64,000 nucleotides of DNA from Chitinophagaceae bacterium PMP191F (GTDB lineage: Bacteria > Bacteroidota > Bacteroidia > Chitinophagales > Chitinophagaceae): the NCBI GenBank assembly GCA_001302245.1, contig LGYU01000009.1:310001-374000 (forward strand), written 5' to 3'. The position numbers and the translations under genes were made by a program. This document shows, in pieces, positions 38,168 to 48,322 of this stretch; the stretch's first letter is position 1; each line of letters starts with the position of its first letter. The notes under the pieces are model-generated. The model did no database searches. It was given only the letters and a program-made list of their open reading frames with translations, and was not told the origin of the DNA.

Positions 38168-38851
38168 ATGACGAATATTTTACTTACTGAAGACGATAGC
38201 AGGGTAGCTTCTTTTATACAAAAAGGCCTGGAAGAAAATCTTTACCAGGTAAAAGCAGTGCATACGGGTGCCGATGCCATCCAGGAAGCTATGCAATATG
38301 ATTACAACCTGATCATTCTGGACATTATGCTGCCCGACCAAGACGGTTTTGAAGTATGCACGCTGCTGCGGAAAAGAAAAAATACCACGCCCATCCTGAT
38401 GCTGAGTGCCCTTGACACGCCTGAAGAAAAGATCAGGGGATTGCAATGTGGTGCTGACGATTACCTGTCAAAACCTTTCCTGTTTGAAGAACTGTTGGCA
38501 CGCATCAATGCACAATTACGTCGTATTGAGTTTAATCGCGGAATAACAGACTTTCAGCAATATGCCGGTGTGGAGATCAATATTGAAGAACAAAGTGCCA
38601 GCAGGGATGGTAAAGTGTTGCAGTTATCGCCCCGTGAATTTAAGCTGCTGGTATTCCTGATGAAGAACAGGGAAAAAGCACTTTCGCGTATGGCTATTGC
38701 ACAGGCGGTATGGAACATTCATTTCAACTCTACCACCAATACAGTAGATGTGTATATCAACTACCTGCGTAACAAACTGGATAAAGGCTTTTCGCAACCA
38801 TTGATCCACACCGTAAAAGGAAGAGGATACATGCTAAAACAAAAAGATTAA
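38168..38851 (+). CDS. OmpR-family response regulator of the efflux locus
   Basis: 227 residues: receiver domain with D9-D10, phosphoacceptor D52 (LIILDIMLPDQDGFEV) and the Lys of LSKPFLFEELLARI, then an OmpR winged-helix DNA-binding domain (LSPREFKLLVFLMKNREK ... TVDVYINYLRNKLDKG, HTVKGRGYMLK). Its last base is the first of the next ATG, so it is co-translated with the histidine kinase. The operon order with a TolC/adaptor/RND set downstream suggests it controls that pump, in the manner of CusR/CzcR. Confidence 0.95.
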   Translation: MTNILLTEDDSRVASFIQKGLEENLYQVKAVHTGADAIQEAMQYDYNLIILDIMLPDQDGFEVCTLLRKRKNTTPILMLSALDTPEEKIRGLQCGADDYLSKPFLFEELLARINAQLRRIEFNRGITDFQQYAGVEINIEEQSASRDGKVLQLSPREFKLLVFLMKNREKALSRMAIAQAVWNIHFNSTTNTVDVYINYLRNKLDKGFSQPLIHTVKGRGYMLKQKD

Positions 38852-40212
38852 TGAGCCTGCGGAGTAAATTATCGAACCGGACGGCTTTTATTTTTGCTAC
38901 CACGCTTGGTTTTGTATTACTGGGCACTTACCTGCTTTTCCAGCAATATACCCGAGATATGTATTATAAAAAGCTGCTGGGACGTGCCAATACTGCTGCA
39001 TTCTTTTACCTGGAAAAAGATGAGCTTACCAGTCAGAAATACCGTGAAATAGAAGATAAGTACAGGCAAATGACCAATGAGGCTATCCGCCTGTACAATG
39101 CAGATACCTACAGTCTTTTTGTAGACGATACCCTGAATTTTGAATTGCCACAACTGATCCTTCGCGCCATTGTGCACAATGGAACCTATACATTCAGTCT
39201 GGGTAAACGCCAGTTGGCAGGCATCTTTTATAAAGACAATGAAGGCGATTTTATCATTGTTTCATCGGGTATTAACAATACAGGCAATACATCACTGGCC
39301 GTACTGCGCTGGATGCTGATCACCTTTTTTGTATTAGGGCTGGCGCTCAACTATTTTATGACGGGCTGGCTGGCGCGGCAAACATTCAGACCATTTTCCA
39401 ACGCAATACGGAAAGTGAATTCTATTACAGCCGATAACCTGCACACGCGTCTGGATCTGCCTCCCGGTAAACCGGACGAACTGGGCGACCTGATGGTTAC
39501 GTTCAATTATTTTCTTGAACGGCTTGAAAATGGAGTACAGGCACAGCGTAGCTTTTTAAAAAATGCATCACATGAGCTGAGAACGCCCCTGGCCGTCATT
39601 ATTGGTGATATCGAAGTAGCATTGAAAAATCCCCGTGAAAACGCAGAGTACGTACAGTTGCTGGAGTCATTAAAGAAGGATGCATTGCACCTGAAATCAA
39701 TTGTAGAAGGATTACTGATGCTTTCGGGACTGGAAATACAGAAAAAACAACAAATGGAACCGGTACGCATAGATGAAGTGTTGTGGAGTGTACTGGAAAA
39801 AATGGCCATTGAATATCCTGCTGCGCATGTACAGGTAGATTTTGATGGAATGGTACAGTATGAGGATCTGCTTACGGTAAAAGGAAATCGTGAATTGCTG
39901 TTTGTGGTGCTGTCTAACCTGCTGGACAATGCCATTAAATTTTCTGTTCCGCAACCAGTGGATGTAAAAGTAGAAGTGGTCAGCCAGGCATTAGCCATTA
40001 CTATTACTGATACCGGGCCCGGCATAACGGCACAGGAAAAAGACCTTGTATTTGAACTGTTTTACAGAAGTAAGCAAACCCGTCATATTACCGGCAATGG
40101 TATAGGCTTGTATTTAACCCGTCAGATACTGGATCTGCACAGTATTTCTGTTCAGATCAATAACAATCAGCCTTCCGGCACTGTCATCCGGTTGATCTTT
40201 CCTGCGGCATAG
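38851..40212 (+). CDS. Sensor histidine kinase of the efflux locus
   Basis: 453 residues. Two transmembrane helices (about 10-30 and 152-172) enclose a periplasmic sensor of about 120 residues; then HAMP (RPFSNAIRKVNSITADNL), HisKA with phosphoacceptor H241 in NASHELRTPLAVI, and HATPase_c with N-box VVLSNLLDNAIKFS, DTGPGITAQEKDLVFELFYR and GNGIGLYLTRQILD. Partner of the preceding regulator. No metal-binding His or Cys cluster stands out in the sensor part, so the signal is not evident. Confidence 0.94.
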   Translation: MSLRSKLSNRTAFIFATTLGFVLLGTYLLFQQYTRDMYYKKLLGRANTAAFFYLEKDELTSQKYREIEDKYRQMTNEAIRLYNADTYSLFVDDTLNFELPQLILRAIVHNGTYTFSLGKRQLAGIFYKDNEGDFIIVSSGINNTGNTSLAVLRWMLITFFVLGLALNYFMTGWLARQTFRPFSNAIRKVNSITADNLHTRLDLPPGKPDELGDLMVTFNYFLERLENGVQAQRSFLKNASHELRTPLAVIIGDIEVALKNPRENAEYVQLLESLKKDALHLKSIVEGLLMLSGLEIQKKQQMEPVRIDEVLWSVLEKMAIEYPAAHVQVDFDGMVQYEDLLTVKGNRELLFVVLSNLLDNAIKFSVPQPVDVKVEVVSQALAITITDTGPGITAQEKDLVFELFYRSKQTRHITGNGIGLYLTRQILDLHSISVQINNNQPSGTVIRLIFPAA

Positions 40213-40320
40213 ACTTATTGTATTGTAACCCCTTACATTGTTCTCATCATTTTCTAATCTGACCTGAAAGTACCTCTAATGTTGGGCTGATAGTTTTGCG
40301 TCGTGATTACTCAACCTACT

Positions 40321-41622
40321 ATGACACAAAATTATACAAAGCTGCTGAAAAGCTTTTTGCCTGGCATTTTTACTATAGGCATTTATACAGCAACAGCGCA
40401 AAGCTCTGCAGATACATTACGGTACACCTCACAACAGGCAGAAAGTATTTTTTTACAGAATAATCTCCCTTTGCTGGCTGAGAAACTGAACATCGCACAG
40501 GCTGATGCAAAGATCTTACAGGCAAAGGCATGGCCCAATCCCAACTTTAGCCTGAGTGAGGTCCAGTTATTTACCAATTCCACTACGGATGAATCTCCTG
40601 CATTGTTCGGTAACTTCTGGGCCAACCGCACCTTCGCCGCACAGGTGGAACAGCTGGTACATACAGCCGGTAAACGCAAGAAGAATATTATACTGGAAAC
40701 GCGCAACAAGCAACTGGCAGAAAGCTCCTTTACTGATCTGTTACAGGCGCTGAAAGCTGAGTTCAGGCAAGCAGCCTCTGAATTGCTGTACCTGCAGCGA
40801 GTACAGAACGATCTGTTGTATCAGCAATCGGAAGTAAGCACACTGATGCATGCACAGCAGGCGCAATATAAGGAAGGCAATATTTCCCAGACAGAATTGT
40901 ATCGTCTTAAAGCTTTGATGATCTCTTTGCAGGCCGAGGTCAATGATCTTAATGAACAGATGACAGACAGGCAGAAAAGTCTGAAAACACTGATGGCGGT
41001 CAACCCGAAAAGTCACCTGTTGCTGACCGATTCTGTCAACACTACAGCAGCCGCAGTATTCAGACAGCATTCGCTGGACGAACTGATCGATCTGGCTATA
41101 AAACAAAATGCATCCATACTGTCAGCCCGCAATGAAACACAGATCAGCGAAGCGCAATTGGCTATAGAGCGTGCCAACAGGGTACCGGATGTAACACTCA
41201 ACCTGAACTATGACCGCAATGGTAACAATCAGCTTAACTTTTTAGGTGCCGGTTTTGCAGTGGATCTCCCTTTTTTCAATCGCAATAAAGGAAACATTCG
41301 TGCCGCACAGTTAGAAGTACAGAAAAGTGGTTTGATGGAAAAAAATAAGGTGGCAGAAATAAGCAATTCCGTAGTAAAAACATGGCAGGATCTGAACAAG
41401 TCGATTACGCTGTACGAGAGTATTGATAAGGATTATATTGACAAGCTGGGTATAATGACTAAAGGCATCATCCGAAATTTTACGCAACGCAATATGAGCC
41501 TGCTCGAATTTCTCGACTTTTTTGAATCATTCAGAGACAGCAAGGAAAAATATTATGAAGCCATTAAAAATATCAGCCTGAAAAAAGAAGACCTGAACTA
41601 TTTAACAGGGGCTGATCTCTGA
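40321..41622 (+). CDS. TolC-family outer-membrane efflux channel (CzcC-like)
   Basis: 433 residues from the ATG at 40321 (a GTG six codons earlier is less likely). Signal peptide, cleavage near TATAQ-S. Two OEP repeats of long coiled-coil helices: AEKLNIAQADAKILQAKAWP with NPNFSLSEVQLF, and LAIERANRVPDVTLNLNYDR with GAGFAVDLPFFNRNKGNI. This P-x-P-NP pattern is that of the CzcC-type outer-membrane partners of heavy-metal RND pumps. First gene of the pump trio. Confidence 0.9.
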   Translation: MTQNYTKLLKSFLPGIFTIGIYTATAQSSADTLRYTSQQAESIFLQNNLPLLAEKLNIAQADAKILQAKAWPNPNFSLSEVQLFTNSTTDESPALFGNFWANRTFAAQVEQLVHTAGKRKKNIILETRNKQLAESSFTDLLQALKAEFRQAASELLYLQRVQNDLLYQQSEVSTLMHAQQAQYKEGNISQTELYRLKALMISLQAEVNDLNEQMTDRQKSLKTLMAVNPKSHLLLTDSVNTTAAAVFRQHSLDELIDLAIKQNASILSARNETQISEAQLAIERANRVPDVTLNLNYDRNGNNQLNFLGAGFAVDLPFFNRNKGNIRAAQLEVQKSGLMEKNKVAEISNSVVKTWQDLNKSITLYESIDKDYIDKLGIMTKGIIRNFTQRNMSLLEFLDFFESFRDSKEKYYEAIKNISLKKEDLNYLTGADL

Positions 41623-41765
41623 TTGCAGGGGCCGCTGAAACTACCCTGATGAGCCCTCCATGATCACTGTTTGCTATTGTTTAGAGAAGAGCGCAGAATG
41701 ACAGTTGCGGATATATCATGGCGGGGTTCATCTTTTTTAAATCAAAATCAACAAAATATATACTG

Positions 41766-42872
41766 ATGAAGAAGTATTTCCACTGGTGTGGTGTTATGGC
41801 AGCACTGGCTGTACTGAACACTTCCTGCCAGGACAAAGCAGCAGGAACCCCTGCTGCAGAAGCAGAATCACCTTGTGTTATTACCCCTGAACTTAAGCAA
41901 CTGATCAAACTCACTACGCTTACCGCTACTACCATCAATAACGAACTGGAACTGACCGGCAGCATCAGCTACGATCAGGATCATGTGTACCGCTACCAGT
42001 CGCTGGCCAGCGGTGTGATACAGAAAGTATACTTCAATATTGGAGATTATGTACAACGCGGACAGGTGCTGGCAGAAGTGCGTACATCGGAACTGAGCAG
42101 CCAGAAATCAGACCTGCGCAAAGCTGAGGCTGAACTGAAACTTGCGCAGCGACAGCTTACAGCTACCAAAAACCTGCACGATGATGGTGTGGCTTCTGAT
42201 AAAGACCTGCTGGAAGCAGCCAACAATGTAGCGGCGTTGCAAACCGAGATAGACCGTATCCGGGAGACCCTGCAGATCCAGGGTGGAAACCTTGAAAAAA
42301 ATGTATTGATCATCCGCGCCCCGTTAAGTGGTTATGTGGTAGAAAAAAAGATCACCAATGGGTACCAGGTAGATGCTGGTGAAGATGATCTGTTTGTACT
42401 GTCTGATCTGAAAAAAATATGGGTACTGGCCAACGTATATGCCGCACAGCTCGGCATGGTAAAAGCCGGACAGGATGTGGCTATCCGTACCACAGCTTAT
42501 CCTGGAAAAATATTCAAAGGCACCATCAATCGCCTGTCGAATGTATTTGATCCGGAAGAACGGGTAATGAAAGCGATTATTGAGATCAGTAATAACAACC
42601 TGGAGTTAAAACCATCTATGATGGTAAGTGTGAACGTGTTCCAGAAATCCACCCGGCAGGTGGTGGGTATTCCATCATCAGCGGTAATATTTGATAACAA
42701 TACTTATCACGTAGTGGTATATCATAGTGATTGTGATGTGAAGGCAGTGAATATAACCCCAATATCAAGCGATAAACAGTTCTATTATGTAAATAGAGAA
42801 AATGCCTGGGCCAATGATACTATTGTGAGCGAAAATCATTTACTGATCTACAATAAACTGAAAGAAAGATAG
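41766..42872 (+). CDS. RND efflux periplasmic adaptor, lipoprotein (CzcB/CusB-like)
   Basis: 368 residues from the ATG at 41766. Lipobox LNTSC near residue 20 predicts a lipid-anchored protein. Membrane-fusion protein order: LASGVIQKVYFNIGDYVQRG (lipoyl half), alpha-hairpin with SSQKSDLRKAEAELKLAQRQ, second lipoyl half VLIIRAPLSGYVVEKKITNG, then beta-barrel IWVLANVYAAQLGMVKAGQD and membrane-proximal domain. Links the CzcA-type pump to the TolC channel. No His-rich metal tail. Confidence 0.92.
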   Translation: MKKYFHWCGVMAALAVLNTSCQDKAAGTPAAEAESPCVITPELKQLIKLTTLTATTINNELELTGSISYDQDHVYRYQSLASGVIQKVYFNIGDYVQRGQVLAEVRTSELSSQKSDLRKAEAELKLAQRQLTATKNLHDDGVASDKDLLEAANNVAALQTEIDRIRETLQIQGGNLEKNVLIIRAPLSGYVVEKKITNGYQVDAGEDDLFVLSDLKKIWVLANVYAAQLGMVKAGQDVAIRTTAYPGKIFKGTINRLSNVFDPEERVMKAIIEISNNNLELKPSMMVSVNVFQKSTRQVVGIPSSAVIFDNNTYHVVVYHSDCDVKAVNITPISSDKQFYYVNRENAWANDTIVSENHLLIYNKLKER

Positions 42873-42939
42873 ATCGGGGTATTACAACATCGTAATATCA
42901 AACAAAAAAATCAACACAGGTTAGTGCAAATAATATAAC

Positions 42940-45900
42940 ATGACAAAGTTTATTGAAAAGATCGTTGGGTATTCATTGAGAAACCATGTGATCATCCTGT
43001 TCTTTACTTTCCTGCTGGTGGCAGGGGGTATCATAGCAGTTAAGAATACATTGGTAGAAGCTTATCCCGATGTAACCAATACACGTGCACGTATCATTAC
43101 ACAATGGCCTGGCCGAAGTGCAGAGGAGATTGAGAAGTTTGTTACGTTGCCGGTTACACGCGAAATGAGTACCATTCCGGGTAAAACAGATGTGCGTTCT
43201 ATTTCATTATTCGGGTTGTCGGTAGTGACAGTGAATTTCAGGGATGATATCACTGACTTCTATGCGCAGCAATACGCTTCCAACCGTATGCGCAATGTAA
43301 ATCTGCCTGAAGGTGCAGACGCAGAGATTGAGCCTCCGTATGGCGCTACCGGTGAAATATTCAGGTATGTGATCAAGGGTAAGGACAGACCTATCCGGGA
43401 ACTGTCAGCCATTCAGGAGTGGGTAATTGAAAGAGAATTGCTATCTGTGCCCGGCGTGGCAGATGTGGTAAGTTTTGGCGGAGAAGAAAAAAGCTACGAG
43501 ATCAGGGTGAACCCGGTGGAACTGACCAACTATGGTCTTTCCGCACTGGATGTTTTTGAAGCGGTAAGTAAAAGCAATATCAATGTAGGTGGAGATGTGA
43601 TACAGAAAGGAAGCCAGGCTTACGTGGTGCGTGGTATCGGTTTGCTAGACAAAACATCCGATATCGAGAACATTCTCATCACCAATATAAAAAATACACC
43701 TGTACTGGTTAAAAATGTGGCCACGGTAGCCATTACCGGCAAACCGCGTTTAGGTCAGGTAGGATTGAATGATGAAAATGACTTGGTAGAAGGTGTAGTG
43801 GTGATGTTGCGTGGTGAAAACCCCAGCCAGGTAATTGAACGTTTGCGCGAGCGGGTAGCAGATCTGAATAACCGCATACTACCCAAAGATGTACAGATCG
43901 TTCCTTTCCTGGACCGTACAGAACTGGTCGATAAAACCATTACGACAGTTACGCACAACCTGATAGAAGGTATTCTGCTGGTATCTATTGTGGTGTTTGT
44001 TTTCCTGTTTAACTGGCGTACCACAGTGATTGTGGCGTCAGTAATTCCGTTGGCATTTTTATTTGCATTACTGATGCTGCGTATACAGGGATTATCAGCC
44101 AACCTGATCTCTATCGGTGCTGTTGACTTTGGTTTGTTGCTGGAAGGCACACTGGTGATTGTAGAGTATGTGTTTGTAGGAATGGATAAACGGGCGCGGG
44201 AAATGGGAATGCCTGCCTTTAACCTGATGCCGAAAGATGTATTTATCAGCGACAGGGCTAAATCAGTAGGTAAATCAATATTGTTTGCCCAGGTGATTCT
44301 GATCGTAGCATTGTTGCCCATTTTTACCTTTCAGAAAGTAGAAGGAAAAATGTTTTCACCACTGGCCTTTACACTGGGGTATGCTTTGTTGGGTTCACTT
44401 ATCCTTAGCTTAACCTATGTGCCGGTGATGTGCAAATTATTGCTGAGCAAAAATGTACAGGAACGTCAGAATCCTGTAACAGAATGGTGCAGAAAGGCAA
44501 TCTTCGGTATGTTCTCTTTTGTCAGCAGGTATCGCAGGTCTGCAATCATAGGTTTTGTAGTGTTGCTGGGGCTGTGTTTGTTTGGATTCAACAGGTTGGG
44601 CACAGAGTTTATTCCTAAGCTGAATGAAGGCGCTATTTACATCCGCGCTACATTGCCCAATAGTGTAAACCTGGATGAATCAGTACGGCTTACCAAGGAA
44701 ATGAAAGCCAAATTGCGCAGCTTTAAACCTGTCAGTTTTGTGCTTACTCAAACCGGCAGACCCAATGATGGAACGGATCCTACCGGTTTTTTCAATATCG
44801 AGTTTCACGTTCAGTTGAAAGATAAAAAAGAATGGAAAACCCCCATTACCAAAGAAGTGTTGCTGAAACAGATGGAAGATACGCTGAATGTATATCCGGG
44901 TATAGTGTTTGGGTTCAGTCAGCCTATTATGGACAATGTGGAAGAATATGTGGCAGGTGTAAAAAGTTCGTTAGTAGTGAAAGTATATGGTAACGAGCTG
45001 GAAAAACTGGAGCAGACTGCCGATAGTATAGCCGGTGTTATTAAAAATGTTCGGGGAGTAGAAGATATCAATGTATTCCGCAATATAGGTTTGCCCGAAC
45101 TCAGGATCAGTCTCAGTGAGAAAAAAATGGCGCGTTACGGTATCAGTGTGGCTGATGCGCAGGCTGTAGTGGAAATGGCAATTGGTGGTAAAGCAGTTTC
45201 GAAATTTTATGAAGATGATCGCATGTTTGATATCCGCATCCGTTATGATGAACACTTCCGTCGTTCGGAACAGGAGATCCGCAACATACTGGTGCCAGCC
45301 GCAGGAAGTGTGAAAGTGCCGTTGTCTGAAATAGCTGATATCGGTTTTTATACAGGACCAGCATTTATTTACCGCCAGGGCAATAGTCGTTATATCGCAG
45401 TAGGTTTTTCTGTACGTGGCCGCGATCTGGGAGGTACTATTGAGGAGGCGCGTGCAAAAGTTGCTGCCAGTGTAAAACTGCCCTCTTCGTATACACTGGA
45501 ATGGGCAGGGGAGTTTGAAAGTCAGCAACGTGCTACTGCCCGCCTGGCATTTATTGTACCCATTTCATTGCTGCTGATCGCATTCCTGCTATATATCAAT
45601 TTCGGCAACCTGAAAGATATGCTGCTGTCGCTCATTACTGTTCCCTTTGCATTCATCGGTGGTTTTATATCATTATGGATCACCCATACCATATTTGGTA
45701 TTTCGGCTGGTATTGGTTTCATCATCCTGTTTGGTGTGGGTACCATTGACGGTATCATCCTTATCTCTGTAATGAAAAATTATCTCGACCGGGGCAAAGC
45801 ATTACAGGATGCTATTTCCGAAGGTGTGTATGATCGTATACGACCTGTATTCATGATTGCAGTGATGGGGGCATTGGGATTATTGCCTGCTGCCATGTCG

Positions 45901-46050
45901 GCTGGTATGGGATCGGAAATACAAAAGCCCCTTGCTATTATGATCGTAGGTGGGCTGATTGTGTGTATGCTGTTGAGCTTACTGGTATTGCCGCAGGTGT
46001 TTTATTTCGCGTATAGAAAACGTGCTGCGGAGCACAAACGACTTAGTTAG
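42940..46050 (+). CDS. Heavy-metal-type RND efflux pump (CzcA/CusA family)
   Basis: Proton-driven inner-membrane exporter, 1036 residues, 12 predicted transmembrane helices in the 1+5+1+5 RND layout. Starts KIVGYSLRNHVIILFFTFLL, with WPGRSAEEIEKFVTLPVTRE and VNFRDDITDFYAQQYASNRM typical of the HME subgroup. The fourth helix carries AVDFGLLLEGTLVIVEYVF, which has the DFG-x3-(D/E)-G proton-relay motif of divalent-metal pumps. Expected substrates are cations such as Co/Zn/Cd/Cu, but the sequence alone does not fix this. Follows its adaptor by 67 bases. Confidence 0.94.
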   Translation: MTKFIEKIVGYSLRNHVIILFFTFLLVAGGIIAVKNTLVEAYPDVTNTRARIITQWPGRSAEEIEKFVTLPVTREMSTIPGKTDVRSISLFGLSVVTVNFRDDITDFYAQQYASNRMRNVNLPEGADAEIEPPYGATGEIFRYVIKGKDRPIRELSAIQEWVIERELLSVPGVADVVSFGGEEKSYEIRVNPVELTNYGLSALDVFEAVSKSNINVGGDVIQKGSQAYVVRGIGLLDKTSDIENILITNIKNTPVLVKNVATVAITGKPRLGQVGLNDENDLVEGVVVMLRGENPSQVIERLRERVADLNNRILPKDVQIVPFLDRTELVDKTITTVTHNLIEGILLVSIVVFVFLFNWRTTVIVASVIPLAFLFALLMLRIQGLSANLISIGAVDFGLLLEGTLVIVEYVFVGMDKRAREMGMPAFNLMPKDVFISDRAKSVGKSILFAQVILIVALLPIFTFQKVEGKMFSPLAFTLGYALLGSLILSLTYVPVMCKLLLSKNVQERQNPVTEWCRKAIFGMFSFVSRYRRSAIIGFVVLLGLCLFGFNRLGTEFIPKLNEGAIYIRATLPNSVNLDESVRLTKEMKAKLRSFKPVSFVLTQTGRPNDGTDPTGFFNIEFHVQLKDKKEWKTPITKEVLLKQMEDTLNVYPGIVFGFSQPIMDNVEEYVAGVKSSLVVKVYGNELEKLEQTADSIAGVIKNVRGVEDINVFRNIGLPELRISLSEKKMARYGISVADAQAVVEMAIGGKAVSKFYEDDRMFDIRIRYDEHFRRSEQEIRNILVPAAGSVKVPLSEIADIGFYTGPAFIYRQGNSRYIAVGFSVRGRDLGGTIEEARAKVAASVKLPSSYTLEWAGEFESQQRATARLAFIVPISLLLIAFLLYINFGNLKDMLLSLITVPFAFIGGFISLWITHTIFGISAGIGFIILFGVGTIDGIILISVMKNYLDRGKALQDAISEGVYDRIRPVFMIAVMGALGLLPAAMSAGMGSEIQKPLAIMIVGGLIVCMLLSLLVLPQVFYFAYRKRAAEHKRLS

Positions 46051-46140
46051 GTTTAGTTTTGAAATAAGAGTATATCGGGTTTCTTACGGTACTGTTCACT
46101 GTAAGAGCCCGGTTACTCATTTATACAATCCTTTCTGCTT

Positions 46141-47838
46141 ATGAAAAATATATTCTTGTGTCTGATCATCGTTTCCAGTATGCTTGCTGTTTCGCAGTAT
46201 GTAACTGCACAATCTGATTATATTGGTTTGGGAAGTAAACAATACAACCTGCTGAACCGGCTGGATATAAAGTTGAAAGATGACTCTGTGTTGTCGTTCT
46301 CGGCAGCAAAGCCCTACAACCGTAAGATTATTACGCAAAGAATAGAGTATATAGATTCGTTGTACAAAAGTGGCGCTTTACCGGTATCGCTTTCTGCTAT
46401 AGACAGGTATAATATACGTAGCCTGCTTATGAGCAATGCGGAATGGACAAAAGCTTTTGGCGATTCTTTTCATATAAAAAAACCTTTATTCGGGCGTTTT
46501 TTTGTTACGCCCGCACATTTGTATGAAACGTATTCAAAGGATTTTGTGCTGGTCGTTGATCCCGTATGGAACCTGCAGATGGGTAAATCTTCAGATGTGA
46601 AACAAACATTATTTTTCAACACACGCGGAGTCACTGCACGCGGCCGGGTAGGTAATATCGGTTTCTATACTTATCTCACCGACAACCAGGAGCGTGACCC
46701 ACAATTTGTGCAGGATTATGTTGGCAGGCATTATGGGTTACCCGGTGCCGGTTATTACAAAGCTTTTCATAATAATGGTTACGATTATTTTGACGCCCGT
46801 GGCGGTATTGATTTTTCAACTGGTAAATATTGCACCTTCCGTTTTGGGTATGATAAACTGTTTATAGGCGATGGTTACAGAAGTCTTTTTCTGAGCGATT
46901 TCAGCAATAACTACCTGTACCTGCAGATGGATGTACAGATCCGCAGTTTCAGTTACAAATCTGTATATGCAGAATTGATAGCACCATTCAATCCGTCGGC
47001 AGACAGAGATACCGTGCGGTACAAAAACTATATGGCCTTACACCGGTTGGGAATACAGGTGAACCGCTGGTTGAATATAGGGCTGTATGAAAACGTGCTG
47101 TACAACGGGCGTAATGGAATAGAATTAAGTTATCTGAATCCTGTGATCTTCTACCGTTCTATTGAAATGCAACTGGGAAGCGGCAATTCCAAAGCCACTG
47201 TAGGAGTGGATGTAAAAGCAAACGTATCATGTAAACTGCAATGGTATGGCCAGCTTTTGATCGGAGAATTTGTACTGGATGAAATACTGCATTACAACCG
47301 GCATAGCTGGCTCAATAAGCAGGCTGTCCAGGTAGGTGGTAGATATCTTGATGTAGCAGGAGTTAAAAATCTGGATCTGCAGGCAGAAGTAAATATTGTA
47401 CGTCCGTATGTATACCAGCACAACGATAGCGCAACTACGTTTGCACATTACAACACACCGCTGGCACATCCTGCCGGTGCCAATTTCAAAGAACTGGTGG
47501 TAATAGTCAATTATCAGCCGTTTGCCAAAGTATATCTTACCGGTAAATTATTCGGCCGTAAGCAGGGACTGGATTCGGCGGGATATAATATGGGAAGCGA
47601 TATTTTCAGAAGTTACAATAGTCGTCCGCGCAATTACGGTTTGTACACCAGTGTAGGCATTCCGGCTAGCAGTTGGTTGTATTCGCTCGCTGCTTCGTAC
47701 GAAATAGGGGAAAACCTGTTTTTTGATCTCAGTGTCAACCGGCGCAATTACAATGTACAGGGACAGCCGGCACAAACCGCTACTTTTTTCATGGTTGGTT
47801 TACGCCGGAATATTGGTCGCCGGACCTTTGAGTTTTGA
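46141..47838 (+). CDS. Wzi-like outer-membrane beta-barrel protein
   Basis: 565 residues with signal peptide (cleaved near VTAQ-S). The sequence alternates short strands and ends in a phenylalanine (NIGRRTFEF), as outer-membrane barrels do. Motifs such as LFFNTRGVTARGRVGNIGFY, YDYFDARGGIDFS and GYDKLFIGDGYRSLFLSD match the Bacteroidota branch of the capsule-assembly Wzi family. Starts 90 bases after the pump gene on the same strand and may share its transcript, but a role in efflux is not implied. Family call moderate. Confidence 0.75.
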   Translation: MKNIFLCLIIVSSMLAVSQYVTAQSDYIGLGSKQYNLLNRLDIKLKDDSVLSFSAAKPYNRKIITQRIEYIDSLYKSGALPVSLSAIDRYNIRSLLMSNAEWTKAFGDSFHIKKPLFGRFFVTPAHLYETYSKDFVLVVDPVWNLQMGKSSDVKQTLFFNTRGVTARGRVGNIGFYTYLTDNQERDPQFVQDYVGRHYGLPGAGYYKAFHNNGYDYFDARGGIDFSTGKYCTFRFGYDKLFIGDGYRSLFLSDFSNNYLYLQMDVQIRSFSYKSVYAELIAPFNPSADRDTVRYKNYMALHRLGIQVNRWLNIGLYENVLYNGRNGIELSYLNPVIFYRSIEMQLGSGNSKATVGVDVKANVSCKLQWYGQLLIGEFVLDEILHYNRHSWLNKQAVQVGGRYLDVAGVKNLDLQAEVNIVRPYVYQHNDSATTFAHYNTPLAHPAGANFKELVVIVNYQPFAKVYLTGKLFGRKQGLDSAGYNMGSDIFRSYNSRPRNYGLYTSVGIPASSWLYSLAASYEIGENLFFDLSVNRRNYNVQGQPAQTATFFMVGLRRNIGRRTFEF

Positions 47839-48322
47839 TCAATGTACACCTCATTACCGCAGAAAAAGCCCGGAAACCAGATCGTAGTAATAAATATTAC
47901 CTTTTACAGATGATAGCTGTAGCCAGAACAGCTATTGCAAAACAGGGAGGTGCCTATAATAAATTTTAACTGTATTTCATAGCAGCACTTTTCTTAAAAA
48001 TGCACAGCGGTGATGGAAGTTTTCCCCATCTTCAAGGGAAGTTTTTTCCGGTTTAAGTATTTGGCGTAGCTTTGTACGACCTCCGGAAATAATTCTTCGT
48101 TAAGTTTTCTCAGGTCATCATATTTGAACAGAAGTTCATTTTACCAGGATTAACAATCAGTAAAGTAATAAACTCAAGCGTCAGGCCTGTTTAGTGCCGT
48201 GGTTGAATTGATAAAGCGGGTTGTTTTGTGTGTTGTCAATAAACCCGGATTTGAACGCTATTGTTTGTACTTTGCCCTTTTGCTGTTGAAGAACATGTGA
48301 AACAATTAACTATCTGAATATT
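47839..48322. other. Intergenic region before pyrG with a gene remnant
   Basis: 484 bases. A protein-like minus-strand segment lies at 47994-48140 (listed separately). The rest has no ORF; the pyrG promoter should lie in the last 100 bases (TTTG at 48251 and TACTTTG near 48269 are possible elements, spacing poor). Confidence 0.5.
47994..48140 (-). pseudogene. Possible C-terminal remnant of a protein gene
   Basis: Open for 48 codons between stops with protein-like composition (NELLFKYDDLRKLNEELFPE then VVQSYAKYLNRKKLPLKMGK, ending TSITAVHF and stop). There is no ATG, GTG or TTG near its upstream end; the only Met is at position 38. This looks like the end of a decayed gene, but chance cannot be excluded. 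Confidence 0.3.
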
